Part shown: positions 7,161-17,665 of the stretch, one piece after another | How positions within the stretch are numbered: the stretch's first letter is position 1 | Layout: each line of letters opens with the position of its first letter | Assembly (NCBI GenBank): GCA_036270875.1 | Contig: DATBBR010000089.1 | Span: forward strand, 1-39,393 | Direction: 5' to 3' | DNA length: 39,393 nucleotides | DNA from: Acidimicrobiales bacterium | GTDB lineage: Bacteria > Actinomycetota > Acidimicrobiia > Acidimicrobiales > AC-9 | Translations under genes and position numbers: made by a program | Notes under the pieces: generated by a model | What the model was told of the DNA's origin: nothing | The model's database searches: none | The model's input: the letters and a program-made list of their open reading frames with translations, nothing else

Positions 7161-8771
7161 GTGCGAGTGCGGAGACCGTGGTGGATCCTCGCTGTGCTGT
7201 GCGTGAGCCTGCTGATGATCGGGCTCGACAACACCATCCTCAGCGTGGCCCTGCCGACCCTGGTGCGCGAACTGCACGCCTCGTCGAGCCAGCTCCAGTG
7301 GATCGTCGACTCGTACACGATCGTGTTCGCCGGCCTCCTGCTGGTCGGTGGCAGCCTGGGCGATCGCTTCGGGCGCAAGTGGGCCCTCCTCGTCGGCCTG
7401 GCCGTCTTCAACGTCGGATCGGTCCTGTCGGCTTTCGCCGCGTCCCCGGAGATCCTGATCGGCACCAGGGCGCTGATGGGCGTGGGTGGCGCGCTGGTGA
7501 TGCCGGCCACCCTGTCGATCCTGACCAACGTCTTCGTCGAGTCCCGGGAGCGGGAGAAGGCGATCGGCATCTGGGCTGGGGTAGCCGGTGTGGGCGTGGC
7601 GGTCGGGCCCATTGCTGGCGGGCTGCTGCTCCAGCACTTCTGGTGGGGCTCGGTGGTCCTCGTCAATGTTCCGGTCGTGGCGGCCGGCATGCTGGCTGCG
7701 GCCTTCCTCGTGCCCAACTCCGCCGATCCCAGCGTCCCCCGCCTCGACCCGGTGGGATCGGCCCTGTCGATCGCCGGGCTCTGCGTGCTGCTGTGGGGGA
7801 TCATCGAGGCGCCCACCACCGGGTGGGGATCGACGCGGGTCCTGGCCGGGATGGTAGGCGGGATCGCCATCCTCGTTGCGTTCCTGGCCTGGGAGCTCCA
7901 CACCGACCACCCCATGCTGAACCTGGGGTTCTTTCGCAACCGGAGGTTCAGTGCGGCGTGTGCCGCCGTGTCGCTCGTGGTCTTCGCCCTGTTCGGCATG
8001 CTCTTCGTGGAGACCCAGCACCTGCAGTTCGTGCTGGGCTACTCGGCCCTCGCGGCCGGCATCCGCTTCATCCCGGTGGCTGGCACGCTCCTCCTCGGGG
8101 GGCCGCTGTCGACTCTCCTCGTCCGCCGGCTCGGTACCAAGGTGGTGGCGGGCAGCGGCCTCGTGATGGTGGCCGCCGGACTGGCGTGGCTGGCCACCGT
8201 CTCGGACGGGTCGACGTACCTGAGCGCCGTCCTGGGCCCGTTCATCATCATGGGGCTGGGGATGGGCCTCACCATGGCGCCGGCGACCGAGGCCATCATG
8301 GGTGCGCTTCCGAGGGCCCAGGCGGGAGTGGGCTCGGCCATGAACAGCGCGGTCATGCAGGTGGGCGGGGCCATGGGCGTCGCCGTCATCGGCAGCGTGC
8401 TGGCCTCCGGGTACCGGTCGGTCGTCGGCGGCACCCTGACCGGTCACGCCATCCCCGCCGTGGCGGTCACGGCGATCAAGAGCTCGGTAGGAGGCGCCCT
8501 CGAGGTGGCGCACCGAGCCCCCGCCGCCCTGGGCGCGGCGCTGGCCGCGGTCGCCCGCCACGGCTTTGTCCACGGCATGGGATTGGCCATGCCCGTGGCG
8601 GCCGGTGTCGCCCTGGCCGGAGCCCTGGTGGTCCTGATCTTCCTGCCCGCTCGGGCCGAGGGGGACCCCGACGCCGCCGACGCCGCCGACGCCGCCCGGC
8701 GGGCCGACGACGAGGTGCAGCCGGCGGCGAAGGCGCAAGCCGAGCCGGCGTCGGTCGGGGCCCGCCGGTGA
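7161..8771 (+). CDS. MFS drug efflux transporter, DHA2/EmrB-QacA type
   Basis: Proton-driven exporter of the 14-helix DHA2 family, probably moving a toxic or amphipathic compound out across the cytoplasmic membrane. TM1 is at once recognisable (WWILAVLCVSLLMIGLDNTIL). Motif A reads GGSLGDRFGRKWAL, and the antiporter motif C reads GVAVGPIAGGLL. Long hydrophobic segments continue to a charged C-terminal tail rich in Ala/Asp/Glu. GTG 7161 is preferred because GGAGG (7152-7156) lies just before it; ATG 7146 is in frame but has no such site, and a start at 7074 would overlap the promoter. The stop overlaps the TetR start (GTGA), so pump and regulator are co-translated. Confidence 0.9.
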   Translation: MRVRRPWWILAVLCVSLLMIGLDNTILSVALPTLVRELHASSSQLQWIVDSYTIVFAGLLLVGGSLGDRFGRKWALLVGLAVFNVGSVLSAFAASPEILIGTRALMGVGGALVMPATLSILTNVFVESREREKAIGIWAGVAGVGVAVGPIAGGLLLQHFWWGSVVLVNVPVVAAGMLAAAFLVPNSADPSVPRLDPVGSALSIAGLCVLLWGIIEAPTTGWGSTRVLAGMVGGIAILVAFLAWELHTDHPMLNLGFFRNRRFSAACAAVSLVVFALFGMLFVETQHLQFVLGYSALAAGIRFIPVAGTLLLGGPLSTLLVRRLGTKVVAGSGLVMVAAGLAWLATVSDGSTYLSAVLGPFIIMGLGMGLTMAPATEAIMGALPRAQAGVGSAMNSAVMQVGGAMGVAVIGSVLASGYRSVVGGTLTGHAIPAVAVTAIKSSVGGALEVAHRAPAALGAALAAVARHGFVHGMGLAMPVAAGVALAGALVVLIFLPARAEGDPDAADAADAARRADDEVQPAAKAQAEPASVGARR

Positions 8772-9391
8772 GCCCCGTCGTCGGGGGGTCCGTGCTCAAG
8801 CGGGGACCCGGTCGGCCCCGGAGCGCCGAGGCCCACCGAGCCATCCTCGACGCCGTCCTGGTGCTGCTGGCCGAGGAGGGTTTCGCCGGCCTGAGCGTGG
8901 AGGCGGTGGCCGCCCGGGCGGGCGTCGGCAAGGCCACCGTCTACCGGCGCTGGCCGTCCAAGGTGCCCCTGGTGATCGAGGCGCTGGACACGGTGGCGTC
9001 GGAGCGGATCTCGGCTCCTGACACCGGTAGCGCCCGTGGTGACCTCACCGAGTTCCTGACCCAGCTGGTCCGGGCCATGGATGGGCCCGACGGCCGCCTC
9101 GTCGCGCCCTTGCTCGAGGGGATGAGCCGCAGTCAGGAGCTGGCTGAGGCCTTTCGGAGGGACCTGATCGCGCCGCGCCGGGACGTGATCATCGAGATCA
9201 TCCGGCGCGGCATCGCTCGGGGCGAGCTGCGCCCCGACCTCCACCTGGACGTGGCGCTGGACGCCCCCGTGGCGATCGTGTTCCACCGGCTTCTCCTCAC
9301 GGGACAGGTGGTCGACGAGGCGTTGGTGGGGCGGATCGTCGACCAGGTCCTCGACGGCATCGCGGCGACAGGTGGTCCGGCGACCCACTGA
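8768..9391 (+). CDS. TetR-family transcriptional regulator
   Basis: One-component repressor of about 207 residues. The N-terminal helix-turn-helix is textbook: GRPRSAEAHRAILDAVLVLL, then VEAVAARAGVGKATVYRRWPSK. The C-terminal all-helical ligand domain resembles the TetR_C group with LLEGMSRSQELAEAFRRD. GTG 8768 overlaps the efflux gene stop; GTG 8792, which has a G-rich stretch before it, is an alternative. Placing the regulator last in the operon it most likely controls fits autoregulation through the palindrome at 7104-7124. The inducer is unknown, but is probably a substrate of the pump. Confidence 0.92.
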   Translation: MSPVVGGSVLKRGPGRPRSAEAHRAILDAVLVLLAEEGFAGLSVEAVAARAGVGKATVYRRWPSKVPLVIEALDTVASERISAPDTGSARGDLTEFLTQLVRAMDGPDGRLVAPLLEGMSRSQELAEAFRRDLIAPRRDVIIEIIRRGIARGELRPDLHLDVALDAPVAIVFHRLLLTGQVVDEALVGRIVDQVLDGIAATGGPATH

Positions 9392-9449
9392 CCGAGCCTC
9401 GGCGCGTCGGGTGTCGGCGCGCGGCTACACGTTCCCCCGCACCGGGCGT

Positions 9450-10049
9450 ATGGTGCCATGGATGGACGTCGAGCTCGATCCCGGCGGCGCCGCCCTGGAG
9501 GGCGATGGCCGGAAGGGGGCCGGCCCGGGTGTCGGCGGCGGCGTCGGCGGCGCGAACCTCCGGGAGGTGGTCGCCCGCTGGTGGCGCATCCCGCTCGTGA
9601 CCCGGGTCGTGCGCTACGCGCTGGGCTCCGTGGTGGCCAGTTTCGTGAGCCTGGTCACCTTCGTCGTCGTCTACGGCGTCCTCGGCGGGCTCAGCCCCCG
9701 CCTGACGAGCGTCGTCGCCAGCCTGGTGGGCATGGTGCCGGCGTACTTCCTCAACCGGAACTGGGCCTGGGGCCGCCGGGGCCGCTCCCACCTGCTCAAG
9801 GAGGTCATTCCCTATCTGGCCGCGTCCGTGCTGGGCCTGGTGGCGGCCATGTGGTCGGTGGACGCCGTCTCCAGCCACGTGAAGTCGCTCACCAGCGACA
9901 GGACCCTCCAGGTCACGCTGGTCGCCATGGCCTATGTGGGCACCTACGCCGCCCTCTGGATCCTGAAGTTCCTGTTCTTCAACATCCTGTTCACCGGACC
10001 CCACCGTGGCGCCGACGACGAGTCCGCGCCCGGCGAGCGGGTCCCCTGA
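9450..10049 (+). CDS. GtrA-family membrane protein (putative lipid-linked sugar flippase)
   Basis: Small polytopic protein of about 199 residues. GtrA/GtcA-family proteins are thought to flip polyprenyl-phosphate-linked sugars across the cytoplasmic membrane. The Gly-rich cytoplasmic N-terminus is followed by four membrane segments: VVRYALGSVVASFVSLVTFVV, LTSVVASLVGMVPAYFLNR, VIPYLAASVLGLVAAM and VTLVAMAYVGTYAALWILKF. The family signature is NRNWAWGRRG after helix 2 (usually FxxNRxWtF). ATG 9450 and ATG 9462 are both possible starts. The last 59 bases overlap, tail to tail, the YfhO-type gene on the other strand, whose product would use the flipped sugar in a Gtr-type pathway. Confidence 0.85.
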   Translation: MVPWMDVELDPGGAALEGDGRKGAGPGVGGGVGGANLREVVARWWRIPLVTRVVRYALGSVVASFVSLVTFVVVYGVLGGLSPRLTSVVASLVGMVPAYFLNRNWAWGRRGRSHLLKEVIPYLAASVLGLVAAMWSVDAVSSHVKSLTSDRTLQVTLVAMAYVGTYAALWILKFLFFNILFTGPHRGADDESAPGERVP

Positions 10050-12837
10050 GCGACCAGGCCAGCCCGAAGATCCCGAGGGCGGCCAGTCCGGTCAGCGAGA
10101 TGGCGACGCCGACGGTCACGCTCGCCGGTCGGTAGCTCCAGGTGACCGAGGAGGTCCCGGCAGGCACCGGGACGGCCTGCACCAGCGCGCCGCTCGACGG
10201 CACTGGGACATCACGGGACACCCCGTTGGGCCCCGTCCGTACCGTCGCGGACCATCCCGGCGCGGCGGCGACGCTGCGGACGACGACGGACGGTCGGGAG
10301 GTGGCGACCACGACCGCCTGATTGCCCGTGAGCGGGTCGTCGGTGACGCGCAGCGTCGCCGCGGGCGCGGGCCCGCCGTCAGCGGACGCCACCCAGAAGC
10401 GTCCCCTGGCCGCCGTGTTGTGGAACACCACGAAGCTGCCCAGGGTCTTCACGAACTGCCACCGGGGCGGGGTGACCGCTCCCTGGAGAGGACCGGCGAG
10501 CAAGAGGCGGCCCGAGCGCGCCGTGTCGACCGTTGCCGAATCGACGGTGAGGGCGCAGGCGCCGCTGTTGGCGACGACGATCCCGACAGCGGTGGTCGTC
10601 CCGTCCAGGGCCGCGACGGTAGAGCCCGCCCGGCTGGGGTCGGCGGTCAGCGAGCTGGACACGGGCCTGGTGACGCCGCTCGGTGTCAGCAACCCGAGCC
10701 CCAGCCCGCCGGGCGGTGGGGGACAGGTCGGATCGGGGCGCAGCTGCATGCTGACGCCGGTCAGCTGGAGGGGCGAACCGAGGTACCAGGCCTGCTGGCC
10801 TCGGGGGGGCAGGGTCTCGGGCATGGCGCCGGCGGGCGCCGCCGTCGACCCCGAAGGAGCGGGGCGGGAGAGGTAGCCGGGCCTGGTGACCAGCGTGGTC
10901 AGGTTGAGGTCGTCGAAGGTGGACCCGGCCAGCGCCGTCACCGTCAGGTCGGATTGCTGGTGGGAGCCGGTGGCCCGGTCGTAGTCGCCCCGGACCAGCG
11001 ACCCGTAGCCCTGCACGCTTCCGAGGCGTCGCAGGACGTTGAGGTCGGGCTCGCCGAGGTCGTTGAGTGCAACGGGGTCGCTCCGGTCCGGGTCATAGAT
11101 GGCAAAGCGCCCGGAGGGGCCCGTCTGGGCGGCGATGGCCGTTGCCATCCCTGTGGAGTCGGTGAGGGCGCTCCGGGGCGCAGGGGTCAGCCAGAACTGG
11201 TTGGCCTGGTAGATGACCAGGTCGACCGCAACGACCACCACTACCGCCCGCAGGAGATGGCGCCGCGGGATCCGGTCCCACCCGGCGGCCAGGAGGCTTC
11301 CGACCACGGCCAGCACGAGGCCGGCGGCCAGGTAGGCCTCCAACCGGTGGAACGAGCCCAGGGGGACCGGCGACCCGAGCTCCTGTGACAGGACCACCGG
11401 GCTGGCCACGAGGGCGCCGACGAGGCCGACCAGGCAGGCCGCGGGCAGGAGCGTCGCCGCCCGCTCGGACCGGCTGGGGTGGGCCGGAGCGGGGCCGGCC
11501 TGGGAGGCCGGGCCGGAAGCAGGGCGCGCACCGACCCGCTGCCGCACACCGTCGACCCAGTAGGCGAACAGGACCGCCAGGCCGATGTCGACCGCCACCA
11601 GGTTGCGGTTCTGCAGCCGCTGCTGGCCGTAGATGGGGATGTGGACGAGGAGGTGGCCGAGCGGGGTGTACCCGCCGAAGGACAGCACCAGCCCGACCGC
11701 GATGAGCAGGTACCAGACCCCGAGTCCCTCCGATGCCCGGCGGGACCGCCACGGTCGGGTGAGCATGGCGAAGGCGGCGCAAACGGGGAGGATGCCGATG
11801 TACGAGCTGACCTCGGCCAGGTTGTACTGGCCGTGGTACAGCGGCAGGCCGAAGCGTCCGTAGCTCCCGAGCAGGTACGGCATGGCCGTCAGGGCGGTGA
11901 GCTTGGGCGGCAAGGACCCGGTGACGAAGAAGGCGTACGAGCTGCCTGATCGCTGCGACTGGGACGCGAAGACCAGTCCCGGGAGCCACTGGATGCTGGC
12001 GACGACGAGGGCCGCGGCGGCGGCGATCGCCATCTGGACGAGTATCCGGCCCGCCCGGTGGCGCCAGGCCAGCCACGCCCCGTAGACGGCCACCAGGATG
12101 GAGTCGTCGATCAGGGCCTCGGGCGACCCCGTCAGGATCAGCAGGCTGATACAGGCGCCCAGCAGCACCGCGGTCCATACCGCTGGCCGCTGCACGGCCC
12201 CCGGCGGCGCCCCAGAACCGCCGGAGGCCGGGGCGATCCTGCGCGCCCCCGGATGGGCCATCGCATGGACGGCGATCAGCATCCAGGGCACCAGGCTCGC
12301 CCCCTGGACCAGGTCGATGTGGCCCAGCTGGGCGCTCATGAAGCCCCCGACCGAGAACGACAGGCTCCCGAGGAAGGCGGCCCCGACCGAGAGGCGCGAT
12401 CGGCGCAGGAACACGTACAGGCCGACGGCGGCGACGACGTACACGAGGATCTCGTTCACGACCCACGCGGCTTCGGCGGGCAGCACCGTGAACAGGAGCG
12501 TCCCGGGATAGAAGGCGCCGGCGTTGAGACCGCCCAGGAGGGCGGTCCCGCTCCAGATGTAGGGGTTCCACAGCGGGAGGTGCCCGTGGTCGAGGTTGCG
12601 GGCGACGAGCACCCGGAGGGGGAAGTTCTGGATGAGGTCGTCGGCGCTGACCAAGGGATGCCCGGCGAGGGACGGCACCGAGAAGGTCAGCACCGGCACG
12701 AGGACGAGCACGGTCACGGCCAGGGGGCCCGGCCGGAAGGCGCCGGTGAGCGCGTGGCGGGGTCGGGTCGGGCTCTCGACTCGTCCCTCCGCGCCGGCAG
12801 GCGACCGCCCGGCGCCGTCGCCGGCCGAGCTGGTCAC
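9991..12837 (-). CDS. YfhO-type GT-C membrane glycosyltransferase
   Basis: Large membrane protein of 948 residues. Its N-terminal half matches YfhO-like proteins: VLVLVPVLTFSVPSLAG (TM1), then an extracytoplasmic loop with SADDLIQNFPLR (likely catalytic acids, as in GT-C enzymes), then GHLPLWNPYIWSGTALLGG, the family hallmark. About a dozen membrane helices follow. From about residue 560 a long extracytoplasmic beta-rich domain precedes a last helix and an Arg-rich tail. YfhO proteins in Firmicutes transfer sugars from lipid-linked donors to lipoteichoic acid. The acceptor here is unknown. The GTG start overlaps the GT2 gene stop (GTGA). The donor-making and flipping roles are provided by its two neighbours. 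Confidence 0.8.
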   Translation of the reverse strand: MTSSAGDGAGRSPAGAEGRVESPTRPRHALTGAFRPGPLAVTVLVLVPVLTFSVPSLAGHPLVSADDLIQNFPLRVLVARNLDHGHLPLWNPYIWSGTALLGGLNAGAFYPGTLLFTVLPAEAAWVVNEILVYVVAAVGLYVFLRRSRLSVGAAFLGSLSFSVGGFMSAQLGHIDLVQGASLVPWMLIAVHAMAHPGARRIAPASGGSGAPPGAVQRPAVWTAVLLGACISLLILTGSPEALIDDSILVAVYGAWLAWRHRAGRILVQMAIAAAAALVVASIQWLPGLVFASQSQRSGSSYAFFVTGSLPPKLTALTAMPYLLGSYGRFGLPLYHGQYNLAEVSSYIGILPVCAAFAMLTRPWRSRRASEGLGVWYLLIAVGLVLSFGGYTPLGHLLVHIPIYGQQRLQNRNLVAVDIGLAVLFAYWVDGVRQRVGARPASGPASQAGPAPAHPSRSERAATLLPAACLVGLVGALVASPVVLSQELGSPVPLGSFHRLEAYLAAGLVLAVVGSLLAAGWDRIPRRHLLRAVVVVVAVDLVIYQANQFWLTPAPRSALTDSTGMATAIAAQTGPSGRFAIYDPDRSDPVALNDLGEPDLNVLRRLGSVQGYGSLVRGDYDRATGSHQQSDLTVTALAGSTFDDLNLTTLVTRPGYLSRPAPSGSTAAPAGAMPETLPPRGQQAWYLGSPLQLTGVSMQLRPDPTCPPPPGGLGLGLLTPSGVTRPVSSSLTADPSRAGSTVAALDGTTTAVGIVVANSGACALTVDSATVDTARSGRLLLAGPLQGAVTPPRWQFVKTLGSFVVFHNTAARGRFWVASADGGPAPAATLRVTDDPLTGNQAVVVATSRPSVVVRSVAAAPGWSATVRTGPNGVSRDVPVPSSGALVQAVPVPAGTSSVTWSYRPASVTVGVAISLTGLAALGIFGLAWSLRGPARRARTRRRRHGGVR

Positions 12838-13607
12838 CGGTCCCGCAGCCAGGTCGCCAGCACGACCCGGGCGTAGCGGTAGCCGTAGGCCAGGTTGCTC
12901 CCCTTCTTGGTCGTCCCCGACGAGCGCGGCCTCATGACGCCCGGGCGCTCGGCCACCCGGTAACCGGCCAGGATGGCGGCGATCAGCAGCTCAGCCGCCT
13001 GGTATTGGGACTGCTCGAGGGCGAGCGCGGCCGGCACCTCCGCCTTCATCGCCCGCAGGCCGAAGGCCGGGTCGGTGATGCGGTGGCGGGTGAGGAGCGT
13101 GATGAGGGCGGCGAAGACGACGACGCCCGCCGCCCGCACCGGGTCGCCGACGTCCGACGACCCGAGCCGGCGCGAGCCGGTGACCAGGTCCGCCTCGTCG
13201 TCGATCAGTGGCTGGACGAGCCCCGCCAGCTCGGCGGGGTCGTACTGCCCGTCGGCGTCGATCGAGGCGAGGTAGCGGGCCCCGTGCTCGAGCGCCATCC
13301 GGTACCCGAGACGCAGGGCCGCGCCCTGGCCCCGGTTGCGCGGTGCCACGCAGGCATAGGCCCCGCGGGCCCGCGCGATCATCTCGGTGCCGTCGTGGCC
13401 GCCGTCCACCACCACCAGCACCGAGACGGCCAGCCCGCACACGCGCTCGGGGATCGAGTCCAGCACCCGGCCGATGTTGTGGGCCTCGTTGTAGGCGGGC
13501 ACGAGGACCGTGAGCGGGGCCAGTTGGGGAGAGCCGTGATGGGCAGCGAACTCCGCCTCGGCCTCGGCGTCGACCGGTGACCCGGCCGACGAGGCTCGCC
13601 GACGCAC
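12834..13607 (-). CDS. GT2 glycosyltransferase, polyprenyl-phosphate sugar synthase (DPM1/CsbB-like)
   Basis: Transfers a nucleotide-activated sugar to a polyprenyl phosphate on the cytoplasmic face. The 257 residues contain the GT-A features VPAYNE (36-41), VVVDGGHDGT (65-74), where most relatives read DDGSTDGT, and the metal-binding DxD in IDADGQYDP (Asp117, Asp119), then VTGSRR. It lacks the two C-terminal membrane helices of GtrB/CsbB, so it is closer to the short DPM1 type, although residues 155-170 form one hydrophobic stretch. The start is GTG 13607, 11 bases after the UDP-sulfoquinovose synthase gene stops, and the stop overlaps the YfhO-type gene. Operon position suggests the sugar could be sulfoquinovose; that is inference. 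Confidence 0.85.
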   Translation of the reverse strand: MRRRASSAGSPVDAEAEAEFAAHHGSPQLAPLTVLVPAYNEAHNIGRVLDSIPERVCGLAVSVLVVVDGGHDGTEMIARARGAYACVAPRNRGQGAALRLGYRMALEHGARYLASIDADGQYDPAELAGLVQPLIDDEADLVTGSRRLGSSDVGDPVRAAGVVVFAALITLLTRHRITDPAFGLRAMKAEVPAALALEQSQYQAAELLIAAILAGYRVAERPGVMRPRSSGTTKKGSNLAYGYRYARVVLATWLRDR

Positions 13608-13618
13608 CCGCCCCGTGA

Positions 13619-14872
<1,254 letters not shown>

Positions 14873-14933
14873 TTAAACCCCGCTAACCCCGGGGCCCCAG
14901 CAGCCTGAATCCAAGAGACGCGTCAGCTTAGCT

Positions 14934-15890
14934 TCACCCCGGGGGTACCCCGCGATGGTCCCCTCCACCTGCTCCGCTGCCCGGGGCGCTGTCACCGAAG
15001 GCCTCCCACGTGGCGGCGAGCCCTCGGCGCAGGCTGGTGCGGGGCTGGAAACCGAGCTGCCGGGCTCTGTCGATCCTCACCCTCACCCCCGGCATCTCGC
15101 CCGGGCGGGGAGCCACGTGGGGAAGCGGCCGGTCGACACCGGTGACCGCCTGCGCGATGTCGTAGAGCTCGTTGACCGAGGTCGAGCTCCCTGAGCCGAT
15201 CGTCAGCGGCCCCACCAGGTCGCCGTCGAGGGGGAGGAGGAGGCCCTGCACGGCGTCGTCGACGTAGACATAGTCGCGCACCTGATTGCCGTCGCCGTAG
15301 ATGCTCACCGATCCCTCGTCCCGGCAGGCTCGCATCACGCGGGCGACGAGGCTGTCCTTCTGCTGCATCCCGGGGCCGTAGACGTTGGTGAGGCGCACGG
15401 CGGACCCGACGAGGCCGTAGGACCCCGAGTAGGCCGACACCAGCATCTCCGCCGCCGCTTTGGTGGCGCCGTAGGGGGTGAGGGGCCGCAGCCGCGATTC
15501 CTCGTCGATGACGGCGTCTCCAACGTCGCCGACCACGGCGTTGGTCGAGGCGAGCACGAAGTGGCCGACACCGTCGGCGCGGCACCGCTCGAGGAGCGAG
15601 AGGGTCAGCGCCACGTTGGTCTCGTAGACCTCGACTGGGCGCGACATCGAGGCCAGCACCGATGTCTCAGCCGCCAGATGGATGACGGCTGTGACGCGAC
15701 GGGCCATCGCCTGGTCCAGGATCTCGGGCCGACGGAGGTCGCCCGTGATGGCGCGCGCGCCGCGATCGGCAAGGGGTCGGATGTCGGCGACGGTCACCTC
15801 GGCGCCCCGCTCGAGCAGGCTGCGGGTCACGGCTGTGCCGATGAAGCCGGCGCCGCCCGTCACCAGGACGTGCTCGACAGGCGTGCTCAT
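14934..15890 (-). CDS. NAD-dependent nucleotide-sugar epimerase/dehydratase
   Basis: Extended SDR, probably UDP-glucose 4-epimerase-like, acting on a nucleotide sugar in the cytoplasm. The 318 residues carry VTGGAGFIG (10-18), HLAAETSV, LASTNAVVGD with Ser115/Thr116, the catalytic pair TPYGATK (Tyr140, Lys144), RLTNVYGPGM, and YGDGNQVRDYVYVDDAV. The C-terminus is Gly/Pro-rich. The ATG at 15890 lies 5 bases after the GH30-type gene stop; the much longer open frame to 16901 is a shadow over that gene. It is upstream of and on the same strand as the UDP-sulfoquinovose synthase, across 139 bases. The exact sugar product cannot be read from sequence. Confidence 0.87.
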   Translation of the reverse strand: MSTPVEHVLVTGGAGFIGTAVTRSLLERGAEVTVADIRPLADRGARAITGDLRRPEILDQAMARRVTAVIHLAAETSVLASMSRPVEVYETNVALTLSLLERCRADGVGHFVLASTNAVVGDVGDAVIDEESRLRPLTPYGATKAAAEMLVSAYSGSYGLVGSAVRLTNVYGPGMQQKDSLVARVMRACRDEGSVSIYGDGNQVRDYVYVDDAVQGLLLPLDGDLVGPLTIGSGSSTSVNELYDIAQAVTGVDRPLPHVAPRPGEMPGVRVRIDRARQLGFQPRTSLRRGLAATWEAFGDSAPGSGAGGGDHRGVPPG

Positions 15891-15895
15891 CCCGG

Positions 15896-17590
15896 TCAGG
15901 CTCGCGCTGTCCTCCGGGTTTGCACCAAGGTGCCTCGCCCGCTCGTCTGGTTGGCGCCCCGTCCCGGCTGCCGCAGGGCAGCGGTGGTCTGGCGGCGGCC
16001 GGAGGGCACGTTGTTCAACACATAGGTGGTGACGCTGTGCGGGGCGACCGAGGCTGACATCGTCCCGCCCCGATAGCGCGGCAGCGGGACCGGGTCGAGG
16101 TTGAGGGTGTCGCTGGTCTGCACGGCGGTGACCGGCGACAGGGTGTGCCCGCCGTTCGGGATGTGCAGGCTGAGGGGGGTCGGCGGTGTGCCCGCGGGAG
16201 TGTCGTCGATGACGACGACCGACCACCCGCTCTTGGAGCTGAAGGCGGCGGCCCGGGTGCCGGGGGGGGCGCCGGTGACGTTGTGGAGCACGGCGCCGGG
16301 ACGCACGTAGCGGCTGAAGTTGCCAAGCGCCCAGTACCGCTTGGTCGGATAGATGGTCTCGTTGTGGTCGACGGTGGCGGCCGCGTCGTAATAGAGAAGG
16401 CCGTCGTTGCGGCCCAGTGGGTTGACCCTCGTGGTACAGGAGGGGTCGGCGACCGGGTTGCACCCGATCCTCGGCGAGAGCGCGGTCCACCAGTCGAACG
16501 CCGAGTCGTGGGCCTGGGTGAGGTCGGCCCAGATGGTGTTGGCCAGCCACAGGCCGCTCGCCATCGTCGGATCGAACTGGTAGCCGAATCCCCGGTTGTT
16601 CCGACAACAGATCTCGCTGGCCCACAGTGGCTTGTGGAACTGGCCGCCCAGCTGGGCGACCTGATGCAGAACGGGCATGGGCGGATAGTCGTAAGTGTGG
16701 TGGGCGATGGCGGCCACCGACGACGCGGCGCCGGGGACGGAGAGCCAGCGGGGCGCTTCGGGCAACAGCTGGGACGCCACCAGGCTCGACTCGTCGGCGA
16801 TGACATGGGCGTAGGGCGCCCGCTTGTTGAGCGCGCTGGCCACCGCCTTTACCAGACCGGCCCGCTGGCCCACCGGCACCACCATGCCCTCCTGCCGGCA
16901 CGTGGGCTGCGAGGCGTCGGGCTCGTTCATGGGGCTGACGTAGGACAGGGTGACGTGATCGACGTCGTGGAGGTGGGCCACGACCGTGCTCAGGTAGGTG
17001 GCGAAGGCCGCCTGCGACGCCGGGACCAGGGCACCGCCGCAGCTCTTGTCGCTGGTGGTCCAGGCAACGGGCGCGCTGTTGACGAATCCGACGAGGGTGC
17101 GCACGCCGTGCTGGGCCGCCATCATGAGAAAGCCGACGCCGCCCGGATCAGCCGACCAGTCGTAGTTCCCGGGGCCGGCGAAGAATGTCGGGGCCGTCTT
17201 CTCGGGAGTCGTCACGCCCACGCCCCCGCCGCCGATGTTGTACCGGTACTGGCTGAGACCCAACCCGGAAGGATCGAACAGCAAACTGGCGACGTGGTCC
17301 TGGCCGGCGGCGCTGAAGTGCTGGAGGTCGTTCGGCCACCACGCTCCCGACGCGCCGAACCCCTGGATCTGCTGTCCGGAGTCGCTGCTGACGGCGGCGC
17401 CGGCGGGGGCGGCATCGGTGTCGAGCGACGGGACCACCAGGCTGCTCAGACCGAGAAGGCTCAGGGCGACAGCGGCGCCGGCGCTGACCCGGGCGAGCCA
17501 GGCGCGCCTCGTCAGTCGTCGCCAGAGCGATCCGGTCGGGGCCCCCACGGTCACCGAGGGTAGAGCATCGCCGGACACGCGGAGACCCAC
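15896..17590 (-). CDS. Secreted glycoside hydrolase, GH30-like
   Basis: Exported or membrane-anchored O-glycosyl hydrolase of 564 residues. A basic stretch and a hydrophobic segment (about 36-54, SAGAAVALSLLGLSSLVVP) form an uncleaved anchor or Sec signal. The mature part opens with the GH30-type IQGFGASGAWW (75-85). The likely acid/base is Glu223 in SPMNEPDA and the nucleophile Glu326 in LWASEICC, a Cys-Cys pair following. The C-terminal beta domain ends in SVAPHSVTTYVLNN, typical for GH30/GH5-like folds. Endo-beta-1,6-galactanase or glucanase activity is possible. The gene is followed after 5 bases by the epimerase gene, which suggests joint use in making or remodelling a surface polysaccharide. 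GTG start. Confidence 0.78.
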   Translation of the reverse strand: MGLRVSGDALPSVTVGAPTGSLWRRLTRRAWLARVSAGAAVALSLLGLSSLVVPSLDTDAAPAGAAVSSDSGQQIQGFGASGAWWPNDLQHFSAAGQDHVASLLFDPSGLGLSQYRYNIGGGGVGVTTPEKTAPTFFAGPGNYDWSADPGGVGFLMMAAQHGVRTLVGFVNSAPVAWTTSDKSCGGALVPASQAAFATYLSTVVAHLHDVDHVTLSYVSPMNEPDASQPTCRQEGMVVPVGQRAGLVKAVASALNKRAPYAHVIADESSLVASQLLPEAPRWLSVPGAASSVAAIAHHTYDYPPMPVLHQVAQLGGQFHKPLWASEICCRNNRGFGYQFDPTMASGLWLANTIWADLTQAHDSAFDWWTALSPRIGCNPVADPSCTTRVNPLGRNDGLLYYDAAATVDHNETIYPTKRYWALGNFSRYVRPGAVLHNVTGAPPGTRAAAFSSKSGWSVVVIDDTPAGTPPTPLSLHIPNGGHTLSPVTAVQTSDTLNLDPVPLPRYRGGTMSASVAPHSVTTYVLNNVPSGRRQTTAALRQPGRGANQTSGRGTLVQTRRTARA

Positions 17591-17665
17591 CCCGGGGGCG
17601 GCAGACGATGCTCCCGGAGACGGAGTAAACGACTCCCCGCGACGGTGAGCAGGCCGGGTGAGCGG

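Noticed and set aside
6804-8738. A 644-codon minus-strand open frame across the MFS efflux gene
   Set aside because: It is His/Gly/Arg/Asp-rich, with no domain or membrane segment, and mirrors the codon pattern of the real MFS gene.
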